DNA of 64,000 nt from Metridium senile. Lineage: Eukaryota > Cnidaria > Anthozoa > Actiniaria > Metridiidae. Of this stretch, positions 1-10,996 are shown piece by piece (the stretch's first letter is position 1; each line of letters opens with the position of its first letter). The translations under genes were made by a program, and so were the position numbers. Under the pieces are notes generated by a model. The model searched no databases. It worked only from the letters and a program-made list of their open reading frames with translations, and was not told the DNA's origin. Location: assembly GCA_949775045.1 (NCBI GenBank), contig OX459099.1, forward strand, positions 3,035,067 through 3,099,066. The letters are read 5' to 3'.

Positions 1-2192
1 AGAGGGTCGACATAGTGCAGCATCTACTGCTAATGTCAACAGAAGAGAGAGGAAAGCGATAGGAAGATCTGCCTCTTTTGGAAATGGAGGTGCCTTCATT
101 GCTACTCCTGAATGGGTGAGTAATAAATTACGTACAATGTACATTAACATTCCTTGTGAAATTAGCAGAGCTGTTGTAAATGACTTTGATTTACTACGGT
201 TTTCGACTTCCTGCGAACTTGTGTGAAATACGTTTTTAGCTGCTGTCAATCAAAACTAATGAGTTGGTACCTTTTAAATCCTTGATTGTAGGCAGCAATA
301 TATGTATTTTACAATAAGCTGTTGGAAAGTCTGAGTTCGCAGAAAGTCGAAAAACAGCTGCAGTAATTCTTTTAGTGATAAAATGTTTGTTATAAAATGT
401 GTACATAAAAAAGGTTATATTAAATTATTACTGACAGTTCTTTTCTTTGTGCAATAAAGGTCCAGTCCTGGAAACAGAAGCTTCCATTACAGACCATCAT
501 GAGAATGTTGCAGGTTTTGGTCCCTCAAGTAGAGAAAATATGTATTGATAAGTAAGTGGAGAAAATAACTTTAAGCCTCGGTCAAACGGCAATGATAGTT
601 CATGATAGTTGATGATAGTTCCAACTATCATGTGCGTTTGACCACCAACTATCATGCACTATCATGGACTATCATCGACTATCATGGACTATCATGGACT
701 ATCATGGACTGTCATGGACTATCATGGACTATCATGGACTATCATGGACTATCATGGACTATCATGGACTATCATGGACTGTCATGGACTATCATGCACT
801 ATCATGGACTATCATGGACTGTCATGGACTATCATGCACTATCATGGACTATCATCGACTATCATGGACTATCATGGACTATCATGGACTGTCATGGACT
901 ATCATGGACTGTCATGGACTATCATGGACTATCATGGACTATCATGCACTATCATGGACTATCATGGACTATCATAGAGTTTGAACATGCTCAAATTTCA
1001 CATGATAGTCGATGATAGTTTTTGCCGTTTGACCGCGCGTACAGGATAGTTGATGATAGTTGATGATAGTTGAGACGCCTTCAACTATCATTAACTATCA
1101 TAGCCATTTGACCTCCGCTTTAGAGATCAACTATCAGACACAAACTTCTTTTGTGTGACAGATACTTTAACTGTTTTTACTGTTTTATCAAATTTCTTTA
1201 TTTGACTTATAGGGGTTTGACAGATGAATCAGAGATCATCAAATTCCTTCAACATGGTACCCTTGTTGGTCTGTTACCTGTACCACACCCTATCCTCATC
1301 CGAAAATACCAGGTAATAACATTTTTGAGTTATTTAGCAAGACCATTTATTAATAAATTGATATAATTATTGATTATTGTTGTTTTCTCTATCTGCATAT
1401 ATTCATCATTGGTATTATCATCATCATCTTTATTGTAATTATCATCATCATTGTCATCATTGTCATCATCATCATCATCGCCATCATCATTCTCGTCATT
1501 CTCATCATCGCCATCATCATCATCATCGCCATCATCATCATCATCGCCATCATCATCATCATTTTCATCATTGTCTCATCATCATTGTCATCATCATCAT
1601 CATCATCGCCATCATCATCATCATCATCATTGTCTCATCATCATCATTGTCATCATCATCAACATACATGTATTATCATAAGCACTATCGTTATTTATTT
1701 CAATTGTGGTAACCTTTTACTTACTCATACTACCATGTTGTATGTTACCAGGCCAACAGCGGCACACAAATGTGGTTCCGTACCTACATGTGGGGTATCA
1801 TCTATCTAAGGTAACTTTGACAATATAGTTAAGTAAAGTAGCCTTATTTAACGTTGGTAACTCGTCATAGCTGATAAACTTGAGGCTGACTGGTGCGCAT
1901 GCAAACAGAATTTGCTGAGATTTTGTTAAAAATTAATTCCTGATGGTTTAGCATGATATGTCAACTGATTTATCACGATATTGCGTCAACAGACTTATGG
2001 CCAAAATTAGTTATTTACTTTCTCAGCTATGCCTTGACATATGTACCCTCTAAACCATCACATGTTTTTTATTAGCAAAGCTATTTACTCTTGAAACAAT
2101 ATTTTGAATATATTATAATTTCTTACAGGAATATAGATCCACCGATATGGTATGACACTGATGTGAAGCTGTTTGAGATCCAACGTGTCTAA
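1..2192 (+). CDS. HID1: HID1 (HID1 domain-containing protein), C-terminal part, five exons
   Basis: Exons: 1-115 (frame from base 2, cut by the window edge), 460-551, 1213-1312, 1752-1810 and 2129-2192, ending in TAA. All boundaries are GT-AG and the reading frame stays open across the junctions. The spliced product reads KLPLQTIMRMLQVLVPQVEK, then GLTDESEIIKFLQHGTLVGL, LPVPHPILIRKYQ, MWFRTYMWG and finally WYDTDVKLFEIQRV. This matches the strongly conserved C-terminus of metazoan HID1 as I recall it. Family knowledge: HID1 is a peripheral Golgi protein needed for dense-core vesicle maturation and neuropeptide secretion. Intron 2 holds a small transposon filled with a 10-bp satellite, and intron 3 holds a TCA array. 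Only the last part of the protein (about 140 residues) is in the window. Confidence 0.93.
574..1119. mobile_element. Small inverted-repeat transposon with a 10-bp satellite core
   Basis: The left end AGCCTCGGTCAAACGGC is matched, inverted, by the right end, which reads AGCGGAGGTCAAATGGC on the other strand. TTA sits directly outside both ends (571-573 and 1120-1122), consistent with a 3-bp target duplication of the PIF/Harbinger type (inference). Between about 650 and 985 the interior is a tandem array of the 10-mer ACTATCATGG with a few variants (CTGTCATGG, CTATCATGC). Subterminal blocks repeat TGATAGT and ACTATCA in both orientations, so the satellite unit seems derived from the element's own ends. 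It lies in HID1 intron 2 and has no coding role. Confidence 0.7.
1402..1672. repeat. TCA/TCG trinucleotide array in HID1 intron 3
   Basis: Imperfect (TCA)n with interspersed GCC, TTG and TTC triplets. Open frames here encode only His/Ser/Ile/Met runs and are artefacts of the repeat. Confidence 0.9.
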
Positions 2193-2536
2193 TGAACTAA
2201 ATTAAAACTAAAATGATAGATATTAGTCTAGTAATAATCAATTAATGAGGTCTGGGAAAAATAGATTAATATCAATTTTCTCCTTATATGTGTCAAACAT
2301 ATATAGAACATGTTGGGAGAATTTGAATGCAGACACTGGCTTCTTAAAGTTTAGACTTTAGCCATGATTAATTTATTGTACTTGTAAATTTAATTCTTTA
2401 CTATAAGAAGTAATATCTTCAGGGTCAATATACACAAAAGGATACCACTTACTCTAGCTGTTTTATTTATAAGAAATGCTAATGTAATGTGTTCTTATCA
2501 TCAGCTAATAATATTAAAATTATGAATATTATAAAT

Positions 2537-2698
2537 TAGCCTCCTACATAGGCATCTCCTTTTTTGAGACAGGCTTCCTGTGGATAATTGAGTAAAACAC
2601 AGGGGAGAGGGGGAGAGGAGAAGAGGAGTCATGGTCATTGTTTCAGCACAGGAAGCCCAAATTTTCCGTTGGTTGGAGTAGCCTGTGGCGGAGGCCAA
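2537..2698. mobile_element. Foldback MITE sharing a motif with 14545-14740
   Basis: The ends TAGCCTCC and GGAGGCC are inverted, and the inner motif GGCTTCCTGTG recurs inverted as CACAGGAAGCC. The element at 14545-14740 has the same architecture and the same inner motif, so the two look like one non-autonomous family. Confidence 0.5.
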
Positions 2699-2729
2699 TT
2701 ATAAATTTTAATATTCATTCTTCAATACA

Positions 2730-2893
2730 CGTTTCACAAAACAGCTAATCATATGCATTGTCAGGCAAGCCCCGCTTTGACTCACTGAAAACAGCAACTA
2801 CATTTAATAATTATGGTGCTTCGGTTTTTATTTTTTACTTTTAAGTTAGAGTGAGGCTTGGTGGGTATTTGCATTAGCTGCTTTGTAAGAAGG
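2730..2893. mobile_element. Foldback MITE, diverged relative of 3901-4043
   Basis: The left arm (CACAAAACAGCTAATCATAT) pairs with the right arm (GCATTAGCTGCTTTGTAAG). The AGCTAATCATAT core and the central GACTCA / GAGTGAGGCTTG segments are shared with the better preserved copy at 3901-4043. Confidence 0.55.
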
Positions 2894-3462
2894 GTCGTTA
2901 GTTGTAAGTTCTATAAAATAGTTTTTCTAACATTTTATTTAGGACCTTGTTGTTATGTTAAGGATAATATTAGAAAGGTAGAGCAAAAATACTAAAACCA
3001 TAAAATATATATAAAGAAAGTAGACACTGATAGTTTTTTTTTTTTTTTTTCACACAAACAGAAACATCAAATACAAATGAAACAATACATTGTTACAACT
3101 TTATTTGTCTTTGATAGTGACTTTACACAGAGAGCAATTTGTTTCTATTTCATGGGCATACATGTAGTGTTTTCTCTCTACATTCTTGTAATGGTTAGAA
3201 TAAGATGTAAATGGTCACTGTATACATAGGATAATTATTTAAAGTATAAGTTAATGTTATAGGTTGTATCATACACAGCTGTTCTTAGTGCCATCAATCA
3301 TACAATTTATTACTAAAACAGTTGTTAATGAAAAAGACTGTTTAAGGCAACCTTTGGCTCCTAGTATGCGAACCTGCAGCTATGGGCTTCCTGTGGATGA
3401 GAAAGGGGTTTGGGGAGAAGAGAAGTTCTCCATCAGAGAGCCATTTCATAGGCTACTTGGTT

Positions 3463-3736
3463 CCAGGGGTTTTGTCTAGGAGACTGTTTAAGATTACCCT
3501 GGGCTCCAGGGGTTTTGTCTAGGAAGCTGTTTAAGGTTACCCTGGGCTCCAGGGGTTTTTGTCTAGGAGACTGTTTAAGGTTACCCTGGGCTCCAGGGGT
3601 TTTTGTCTAGGAGACTGTTTAAGGTTACCCTGGGCTCCAGGGGTTTTGTCTAGTAAACTGTTTAAGTTTACCCTGGGCTCCAGGGGTTTTGTCTAGGAGA
3701 TGCTATTTGAGGTTACCCTGGGCTCCAGGGGTTTTT
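3463..3736. repeat. Minisatellite, about six units of 43-45 bp
   Basis: Each unit contains GGGCTCCAGGGGTTTTGTCT followed by AGGAGACTGTTTAAGGTTACC. Units differ by single bases and by one extra T in the T-run. Nothing coding is visible. Confidence 0.85.
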
Positions 3737-3900
3737 ACATGTGTCTGTTCATTTATTCTTAATCAGCACTGCTGTATTCTTACTGAACCTATGAACATTG
3801 TAACCAGGCAATAAACCCTCAGAACCAGGGACTAGCTAAAAAGTCTTCATGTATAAAACAGGCATTTAAAACGTCTGAGCTGTGAATAATAATGCTCAGT

Positions 3901-4043
3901 ATAGACCTTTTTCGCAAAGCCGCTAATCATATACAAATGCTTGGTAGGCCTTCCTCTGACTCATGGTGCTTTTGTTGTATTAAGTCAAAGTCAGGCTTGC
4001 TGTGCATTGGTATATGATTGACGGCTTTGCAAGAAAGATCTAT
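3901..4043. mobile_element. MITE, 143 bp, arms about 60 bp
   Basis: The left arm starts ATAGACCTTTTTCGCAAAGC. The right arm, read on the other strand, starts ATAGATCTTTCTTGCAAAGC. Nearly the whole element folds into one hairpin, typical of a MITE. Its end resembles that of the 177-bp family at 4319 and 21742. Confidence 0.75.
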
Positions 4044-4318
4044 TTGTGGATAATTCTACAAGAAAGTCTACAGTGTTGAAGATATGTCAAGAATGTTCCT
4101 TTTCTGTTGTTTAAACTTGTGGGTGGCATTTTGTTGGAAAAAGACTTTCATCTGTGGTATATTATATAATTTTTTTGATAAGTTTATAAGCATCTGATAT
4201 AGCTGTACACATAGTTCATTACTCTACACACCTGGGAAATCAACTCAATTCCATGTCATAATATCATCATCATTATTAGCATCGTCATCATCTATTCTTT
4301 TCCCAAGCACTTCAGTAA

Positions 4319-4495
4319 ATAGACCTCTTTACCTCCGTATGCAAATTGCCCATTTCAGACCATGTGTCATTCCCTTGAGAATAGTTCTTTTATGATGAAC
4401 GTGTTATATTATTTACATGTGAAAGAAACTATTCCAAAGGGTAGCATCACATGATCTGAAATGGGACAACAAACAAGGAAGGTAAAGAGGTCTAT
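4319..4495 (+). mobile_element. MITE family X, copy 1 (177 bp)
   Basis: The ends are ATAGACCTCTTTACC and its complement GGTAAAGAGGTCTAT. The interior is almost identical to the reverse complement of 21742-21918, and both copies are exactly 177 bp. Family assignment beyond MITE is not possible from this sequence. Confidence 0.85.
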
Positions 4496-5211
4496 TGTGA
4501 GTTCATCTTATAAAAACATTTCTGGCTTTTCATACATAAAACATTTTTGCTTGTACAGTAAAAGTGCAGTTCAGAATGCATCTTCAGGTTTTTGGATGTT
4601 CTGTTACTACCTTATATGAGGATCCTTAAACCAGAATTAAACATATCATGGAAGACCCAGAAAAGGCTTGGTTCCTAGCTGTATGTGTAGTGGATTCATG
4701 CAATGCCCTTTGAGCAGAGTATCATAGGCACATAAAGCCATTAGTGTAGACCCAAATTATGCTGATAAGTTGATTATCCAAGTGTGTGAAGACAGTTGGT
4801 GTCTGACATGTGACAACCTTAGAGAAAGTCATTTTCATAGTCAATATTGACAACATAATAAATTATCAAATTTCTCCTGTGTTCAGAGAGTATGCTCTTG
4901 TATGTTTGCCAAGAATCAAGTTTGGTTCTTAGATGTATAATTTGTTCACTACACGACCATATCAGATGTTTATATAGCTATAATGTAATCAATTCTTACA
5001 TTCAAATCTATCAAATATATTTTAGATTTAGAAAGAGGGATATATTTTTATGTTATTAAGTTGTACAATGTATCAAATGACTGTAGATGTTCTAAATGGG
5101 TAGTTAAAATAATAATAAATTAAAGCAAGAATCAGGAAAATTGCTGTGACTGTTGATTGTGGGGAGGTGATCAGGTTAATGCTGTCCAGATGTTGCTCAC
5201 CACTAGGGCTC

Positions 5212-5394
5212 TAATAGTCCTTTTCAACTAATAGTCCTTTTCAACCGTTGTCTCGGTGCCCACAAATTATAGCTCCAAGTCGAGGTTTGTGTTGCTGTGC
5301 ATGATAAATTATAGTTTTGCTATGAGAAGCAACTAGAACCTCTACTAGAAACTATTATTTGTGGTCACTGAGTGGAACTGTGAAAAGGACTATT
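5212..5394. mobile_element. MITE with AATAGTCCTTTTCA ends
   Basis: The left arm has AATAGTCCTTTTCAAC twice in tandem, then GGTGCCCACAAATTATAG. The right arm is the complement, ending GTGAAAAGGACTATT. The doubled left end suggests a small terminal duplication. Confidence 0.7.
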
Positions 5395-5561
5395 TTACTC
5401 AAATTCATGTGGATTTATATTTTATATTTATTTACATTTATTTGAACATAATTATTGGATTATTTTTGACTTGTACGCAAGGGTAGTTAGACGATAACAA
5501 TTATCATCCTATTCAACATTGGACAATTTTACTCTAGACTGACTAGCCTCAAACTCAAGTG

Positions 5562-5766
5562 TGGGTCTCCCAGGGGTTTTAGGGGAACATGGGAACAGTG
5601 TAAATTTAGCAATGGGAACAAGGGAACAAAGCAAAAAAATATAGGGAACAAGGGAACACGAAATATAGGGGAACAGGGGAACATGGTGAAATTTTGGATT
5701 TGAACAAGGGAACAAAGCGAAAGTTTTGAAGGGAACATGGGAACACGGACCCCTCCTGGGAGACCA
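5562..5766. mobile_element. Inverted-repeat element packed with GGGAACA repeats
   Basis: The ends TGGGTCTCCCAGGGG and CCCCTCCTGGGAGACCA are inverted. The interior (5583-5745) is made of GGGAACAnGGGAACA motifs separated by short A-rich spacers. Confidence 0.65.
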
Positions 5767-6334
5767 TCTCAAGTTGATTTACATATTTTTTATTTACATT
5801 TATTTTGCTCTGGACTGACTAGCCTCAAATTCATGTAGAAAATACAATAATATTTTATGTACATGACAAGCTAGACAGTCCAGAACAACAGCTATTCAAA
5901 TTAGTCGACATATTCAAATTCGGTGTGTAGTTATGAGGTGGTTAAAAATAGCTACTGGCCTTGGGAATATCAGTTTTTATATACTTCCGTCTTCAAAACT
6001 TTATTTCCATGACAGCTGAGGCTATAGTCATGCCGAACTTCCTCTCGCAAGTCACTTACAAAGCAGGGGATGTCAGTTACCTTTTACTTTCCAAACTTAA
6101 TCATCTCCTAAATGACACTAATTAGGAATTTTATTTTCGTAATGTTTACGAGCAGTGACCCGGAAAATGTTTACTACGAATGGACGAGTGTACCTGGCAC
6201 TAGTTACGTTTCAGAAGTAAGTTGTTTCCGGGCTTGGTGGTTGCCTTCGGAGCAGAATACATCATGTTAAAGTATTGAGTTTCGGTCATTCGATACTATC
6301 TACTATTTTAATGTTAAAACATAAGTCCGTGACG

Positions 6335-9300
6335 ATGGCAGGAAATACCGGCCAGATATTACACTATGAAGGAGTTTTAGAGAAGGCTGGGAAAAGATTT
6401 TTCGAGGTATGTATGCAGAAATAACACAACAAGTTTGTGTGTATTAAAAGTTGATCAACTGTGCTGATTCGGTCGTTTCTATATCACATTTTTGTGCGTA
6501 TATATTGTGTTTTGTTTTATATAAGGAAGGAAGGACCGTATAATCTGTGTTTAAAACTTGTTTCAATACCGTTTCAGACTGTATAATCGCAGCACTCTAC
6601 ACAGTAAACAATAAGTTAACTTACTAATAATATAATCAAAGTTTTGTAATGGTTTGCAAATATATTATAATATGAATTCAAATCCTAATTAATTCAAGTC
6701 TTATTCGAAACTGAGCATCACATCTTATATAAAGATTTTCCTATTTTCGTATATCGAGAAAATATTTTAATAGCTATAGTCGTGGAATATAAAATTATTT
6801 TGATATTAGAATTAATTACTCATGTATTAAATGTATAATAACCTTTTCACGAATAATTATAAAATTAGCCTGAGAAAACAGACGTTGTTTCGCTCCTCAT
6901 CCCCCCGTTTCGCGGGGGGACGAGGAGAGAAACAACGTCTGTTTTCTCAGGCTATTATAAAATTTGAAAGTCAATATTATATGAGAACTTTATAAGAGCC
7001 GACAAGCGTGACTCCGGAATCAAAGGTTATTTGATGCCAAAGTAACTCGAAGAGTTCTAGAATTTTCAGACGTGTATACAATTAAAACGTTTATAAATGC
7101 ATATTTTGTTTAAACTATACTGATTAATAATAAATTAATATGCGCAAGTTACTACAGTGCGAATCAAAAAACCGTGGGCACCTAGAAATATTTTAGAAAT
7201 CGTTTATTATTCGTTGAACAACTCAGAAACAATATATCACCGCAAGACGGTTTGATTGATGTGTAGCGTGATAAACTTGTTGTAGTTAGGGGTGGACCAT
7301 TTGACTTTTGAGGGAGGGGGGATGATTTGGTCCGTGCAGGAAATTTTTTTTAGCCCGCTTACATGCGCACGGAATTTATTTGATAGAAATGCAAAGATTC
7401 GAGAGGCGATTTTGGCTTGCAGGAAAATGTTTGTTCTACAAACAACGAGTTCTAAAATATTTCTGGGTGCCCAAGGTTTTTCGATTTGCACTGTAAAAGT
7501 GTTATGATTTAAAGGTTATCACATTCTTAATCTGTTTATAATAGGGGTTTAGAAAGAGATGGTTTATCTTGGATGGAAAGAACTTGTCATATTACAAAGC
7601 AGCAGAGACAACGGTATTTACGATAAGGGGCCGACCATTTAACATTTAATGTGTGTGTGTGTGGGGGGGGGGGGGGGGGGGGGGGGGGGGATTTCCGATC
7701 AGTAAGAAATTTTTTTCCAACGTCTTGATGGACAGGATATTTTTTTCCCTCCTCAATGCTCTGCAGGATATTTATTTTTATACTTATCTCACTTTTTTTC
7801 TCCCCTTACAATAGTGCAGAATTTTATTTTTATTCCATTTGTGCTGCACAAAATGTTTTTTTGGCCGTGCAGAAAGTTTTTATTTTCAAAATCAACCACC
7901 CCACCCCCCTCAAAAGTTAAATCGTCGGCCCTTAATAAGATTATAAGATTATGAGATGTTGATAGTTTATACAATAAAAATTATACTAGTAAATAGTGAT
8001 GATGATGTTGATGATAGTAATGATGATATGGTGATCTTGATGACAATGATGATGATTGTGTTAATGATGATGATGGTAATCACGATCATGATGGCAGTGA
8101 TGATAATAATGGTGATTAATGATGATGACGATGATGATCATAATTATGATAGTGATGATAGTGATGATGGTTAAACTTCATTGGCATAATATTGTAAAAC
8201 AATGCACAATATATACTTATAAACTGAAACTTGATGTCTTTCGACGTTTCAGCCTGAGAATCTTCTTGGTATTATTGACCTTACCAAAGTAAGTTGACTT
8301 GCTTCTTGATACTTTATATTAGTTTATTATCATGAATTATTGATCATTGACAATGGCCCATTCACTTTCATGACCACCATCAATGATCATTGCATGTAAT
8401 AAATCATCAGCCACATCTTTATTTGATGCATCATTGTTACAATCATTATCATTATAGTCATTATCATGCATCATCATTACCATTAAGTATCTTTTTAATC
8501 ATCATTATCAACATCATCTTTGTTATCATTATCATTACCATTAGCATCATCATAATCATTGTCGTCATCATCATTGTTATCATGATTGTCATCATCATCT
8601 TTACTATCATCATTAACATTCACATCATCATTGTCATCATCATCCTTGTTATCATCATCATTACCATTAGTATCTTTTTAATCATCGTTGTCATCATCAT
8701 ATTGTCATCGTTATAGTCATTGCAATCGTCATCATTGTTATCATAGTCATCGTCGTTATCATTATTATTGTCATCATTGTCATCATCATCATCATTGTTG
8801 TTTTATTCATCGCCATCATAGCTACAATCATCATCATAATCATAGTTATCATCATCATCACTGTCATAATCATCGTTACCATAAACATCATCATCATCAT
8901 GGTTGCCTTCACCAGCATCATCACCATTGATAGTCGTTGCTATATTTTCAGGTCAAAGCTGTTGTTCCTTTCAAGATGATCAATAATAACGCCTTCCATA
9001 TTATTACAAGCATGAGAACGTATACGTTTGTATGTATTATACTGGCTATTTATATATATATATATAGCAAGTCTGACGTCAGTGTGTTAGAAGAGTGCCA
9101 TAAAATAAATAAATAACTTTTGTCTCAAATCTACTAGCTGGACACGTATTGTTCTCTACTTATCATCGGCGAGACTCACTCACACTCACTACCTCTACGT
9201 TAAATATTTTGCACACAGCTTGGCTCACAACTATCGCCTTTATCATTAATATTTGCATACTTTAATTATAAATCATGGTGATCTGGTTTGAAATCCCTTT

Positions 9301-10996
9301 CCTTCGGATTCGGAGGAGTAGGTATACTTCTCTCCCCCCTCAGAAACCACAGCAAACAAAGCCCCGTCGCTATCTCTATCAGTATCATTATTATCATGGC
9401 CACCACCATCATCATCATCAATATACCATAATCATTGGCATCAATGCACTATCATCATCATGTTTTATACAGACGATCTCGAAAAGGTTGTCCACCTGAA
9501 AAAACATATATACTAAAAGAAATATCATGTGCCTCATTATATATTCACTTTCTGCTCGTGTAGAAAGTCAGGTACTTCTAGCGAGGGAAGATACTGCTTG
9601 TTTGAATTCACTGCCATATTACTTTCAAAAGCACCTGCCTTTCTACACGTGCAGAAAGTGTATATATAATGAGTCACGTCATATTTCTTTTATAGTATAT
9701 GTGTCTTTTCAGGTGGACAACCTTTTCGAGATCGGCTGTATATCGCTAATGAATCAACTATACATACATTTACTTCATACTGATCAGTTTCTGTTATTTC
9801 CTACAGACCGCTGCCACTCCACTGTTGATGACAGAATGGATCAGTGTACTGCGCCAGGCCATGCAGATAGAAATTTTCGCGAACAAAAGAGCGAAAAATA
9901 GGTATGTTTCTATATACGACATCATAACCAACACCAACTTATTAGTGCCGTAAAGTTATACCATCATTATGTAGTCATGAATCAACATCGTTACCAGGAC
10001 CTTTTTTCTTCGTTTTTGGTGGGGCAGGACATGGTGCGAGAAATGGTGGGACATTTCCAGCCCCAACAAAAGCAACGGGAACAGGTTCTGGGAATGGTTG
10101 GTCATGAACAACAGCAATTATTTAATGAACCCTCCCGTCACCTGCCCAGTCTAATACCGTAATCACTTTCCGTATATAGGCAAGTGCCCTATTTAAACGT
10201 ACATTTACCTTTAATTATCCTAACGACGTATTTAACTTTATTTCGGGTCATTTGCAGTGTTCGTCAATCTTCCACTAAAGACGACGCAGGATACGAAGTG
10301 GTGTCGAGAACTAGTTCGAGTGCCAGCGAGCAGGCTACGAATGAAGACGACTTGTACGACCAGGTTCAGAACAAAGAAGATGCCTCTCAAGGTTCCTACG
10401 AATCTGTGGGGTCGTTCAAGCGCACTGCTTCTTCGAGCATGGGCCAGCAGTTAGGCGATTATGACACTGTCACTCCTGTAGTTAAGAGCCAACCGCCAAG
10501 CAACGTTCCACAGATTGGGACCTATGGTGTGATTGGAGATCCTGGACCACAATCCCCAAAGGTTCCAGACGTGTACGCCACTGTGCAAAAGAAACGATCT
10601 TCGGCACCCGAAGAGATCCCGATGGAAACCGAAGACGCGATGTACGCTGAAGTAGGAAACGTAGAGACGAAGCAGTCGAAAGTCCCAGAGATAAATGTAA
10701 TGGCAATTATTTGCGAAAGTGATGATGATGAGGAGGAGGAAGAAGAAGAAAATGATGATGCTTTTTTGGAGGAAAGTCTTCAAGACTTAATTACAGATCC
10801 ACTCCCTCCGCCCAAAGGAGATTCGTACGCTGTGGAGCAGATAAAACTCTTGCTGAAAGACTTCAAGAAAGATGATAGCTATAAACTGAATCGAGAAAAC
10901 ACTGAAGAAATTACAGAAAGTACAAGTGTACCAGAATCCTGTGAGAAAGCTTTTACAAACCTCAGGGATTTTCTCAATCAGCTTGAAAGTAATTGA
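6335..10996 (+). CDS. PH-domain adaptor protein with C-terminal tyrosine-motif tail
   Basis: Exons: 6335-6406, 7545-7613, 8253-8288, 8952-9029, 9807-9901 and 10258-10996, giving 362 residues; the frame holds across every junction. Residues ~7-116 form a PH domain: EGVLEKAGKRFFEGFRKRWF, then ILDGKNLSYYKAAETT, the strand VVPFKMINNNAFHIITSMRT, and the closing helix LLMTEWISVLRQAM with its invariant Trp. Such domains usually bind phosphoinositides or protein partners at membranes. The last exon encodes a disordered acidic tail with seven Y-x-x-[V/I] motifs (YEVV, YDQV, YESV, YDTV, YGVI, YATV, YAEV), an Asp/Glu run and a short C-terminal helix. This suggests a substrate of tyrosine kinases that docks SH2 proteins (inference). 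An in-frame ATG at 6311 would add eight residues; 6335 is preferred because the PH domain starts just after it. I do not recognise a named orthologue. Confidence 0.83.
6867..6953. mobile_element. Near-perfect palindromic MITE with 11-bp target duplication
   Basis: The hairpin arms AGCCTGAGAAAACAGACGTT and complement enclose a loop region CCCCCCGTTTCGCGGGGGG. ATTATAAAATT occurs directly on both sides (6856-6866 and 6954-6964). An 11-bp duplication fits Mutator-like transposition (inference). It sits in intron 1 of the PH adaptor. Confidence 0.8.
7155..7493. mobile_element. CAGTGCGAATC family MITE, interrupted copy
   Basis: The left end CAGTGCGAATCAAAAAACCG and right end CGATTTGCACTG are inverted and flanked by TA. 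About 140 bp of another repeat (TGGACCATTTGACTTTTGAG and a G-run, near 7290-7430) is inserted in the middle. Intact or partial relatives lie at 18555-18769, 39249-39457 and 45826. Confidence 0.75.
7624..7934. mobile_element. Inverted-repeat element with long G-run
   Basis: The left end AAGGGGCCGACCATTTAAC matches the right end, which reads AAGGGCCGACGATTTAAC on the other strand. The interior carries a GT run, an unbroken run of more than 25 G (about 7663-7690), T-rich GATATTTTTTT motifs, and ACCCCACCCCCCTC near the right end. It is related to the TGGACCATTTGAC repeats near 7290, 13768, 34140, 48362 and 49300. Confidence 0.65.
7994..8172. repeat. GAT trinucleotide array in PH adaptor intron 2
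   Basis: Imperfect (GAT)n with GGT, AAT and TGT variants, about 80 bases before exon 3. Confidence 0.9.
8400..8935. repeat. ATC trinucleotide array in PH adaptor intron 3
   Basis: Long imperfect (ATC)n with ATT, GTC and ACC variants, filling most of the intron. It is opposite in strand to the array in intron 2, so the two could pair in the pre-mRNA around exon 3 (8253-8288). Confidence 0.9.
9470..9738. mobile_element. Long-armed MITE with TA duplication
   Basis: The arms are about 100 bp each: CAGACGATCTCGAAAAGGTT at the left and its near complement at the right, with TA on both flanks (9468-9469, 9739-9740). Tc1/mariner-type mobilisation is inferred from the TA. It lies in PH adaptor intron 4. 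Confidence 0.8.

Larger units (their letters stand above)
2193..6334. other. Intergenic region between HID1 and the PH adaptor gene
   Basis: No gene is seen. The stretch holds at least six short inverted-repeat elements and one minisatellite, each listed separately. The HID1 3' UTR must begin at 2193, but I cannot fix its end. The adaptor promoter and 5' UTR should lie in the last few hundred bases before 6335; I see no clear TATA box. Confidence 0.6.

Noticed and set aside
602..1015. Open frames in all three + phases with WTIMDYHGLS repeats
   Set aside because: They follow from a 10-bp satellite lacking stops; they lie in a HID1 intron.
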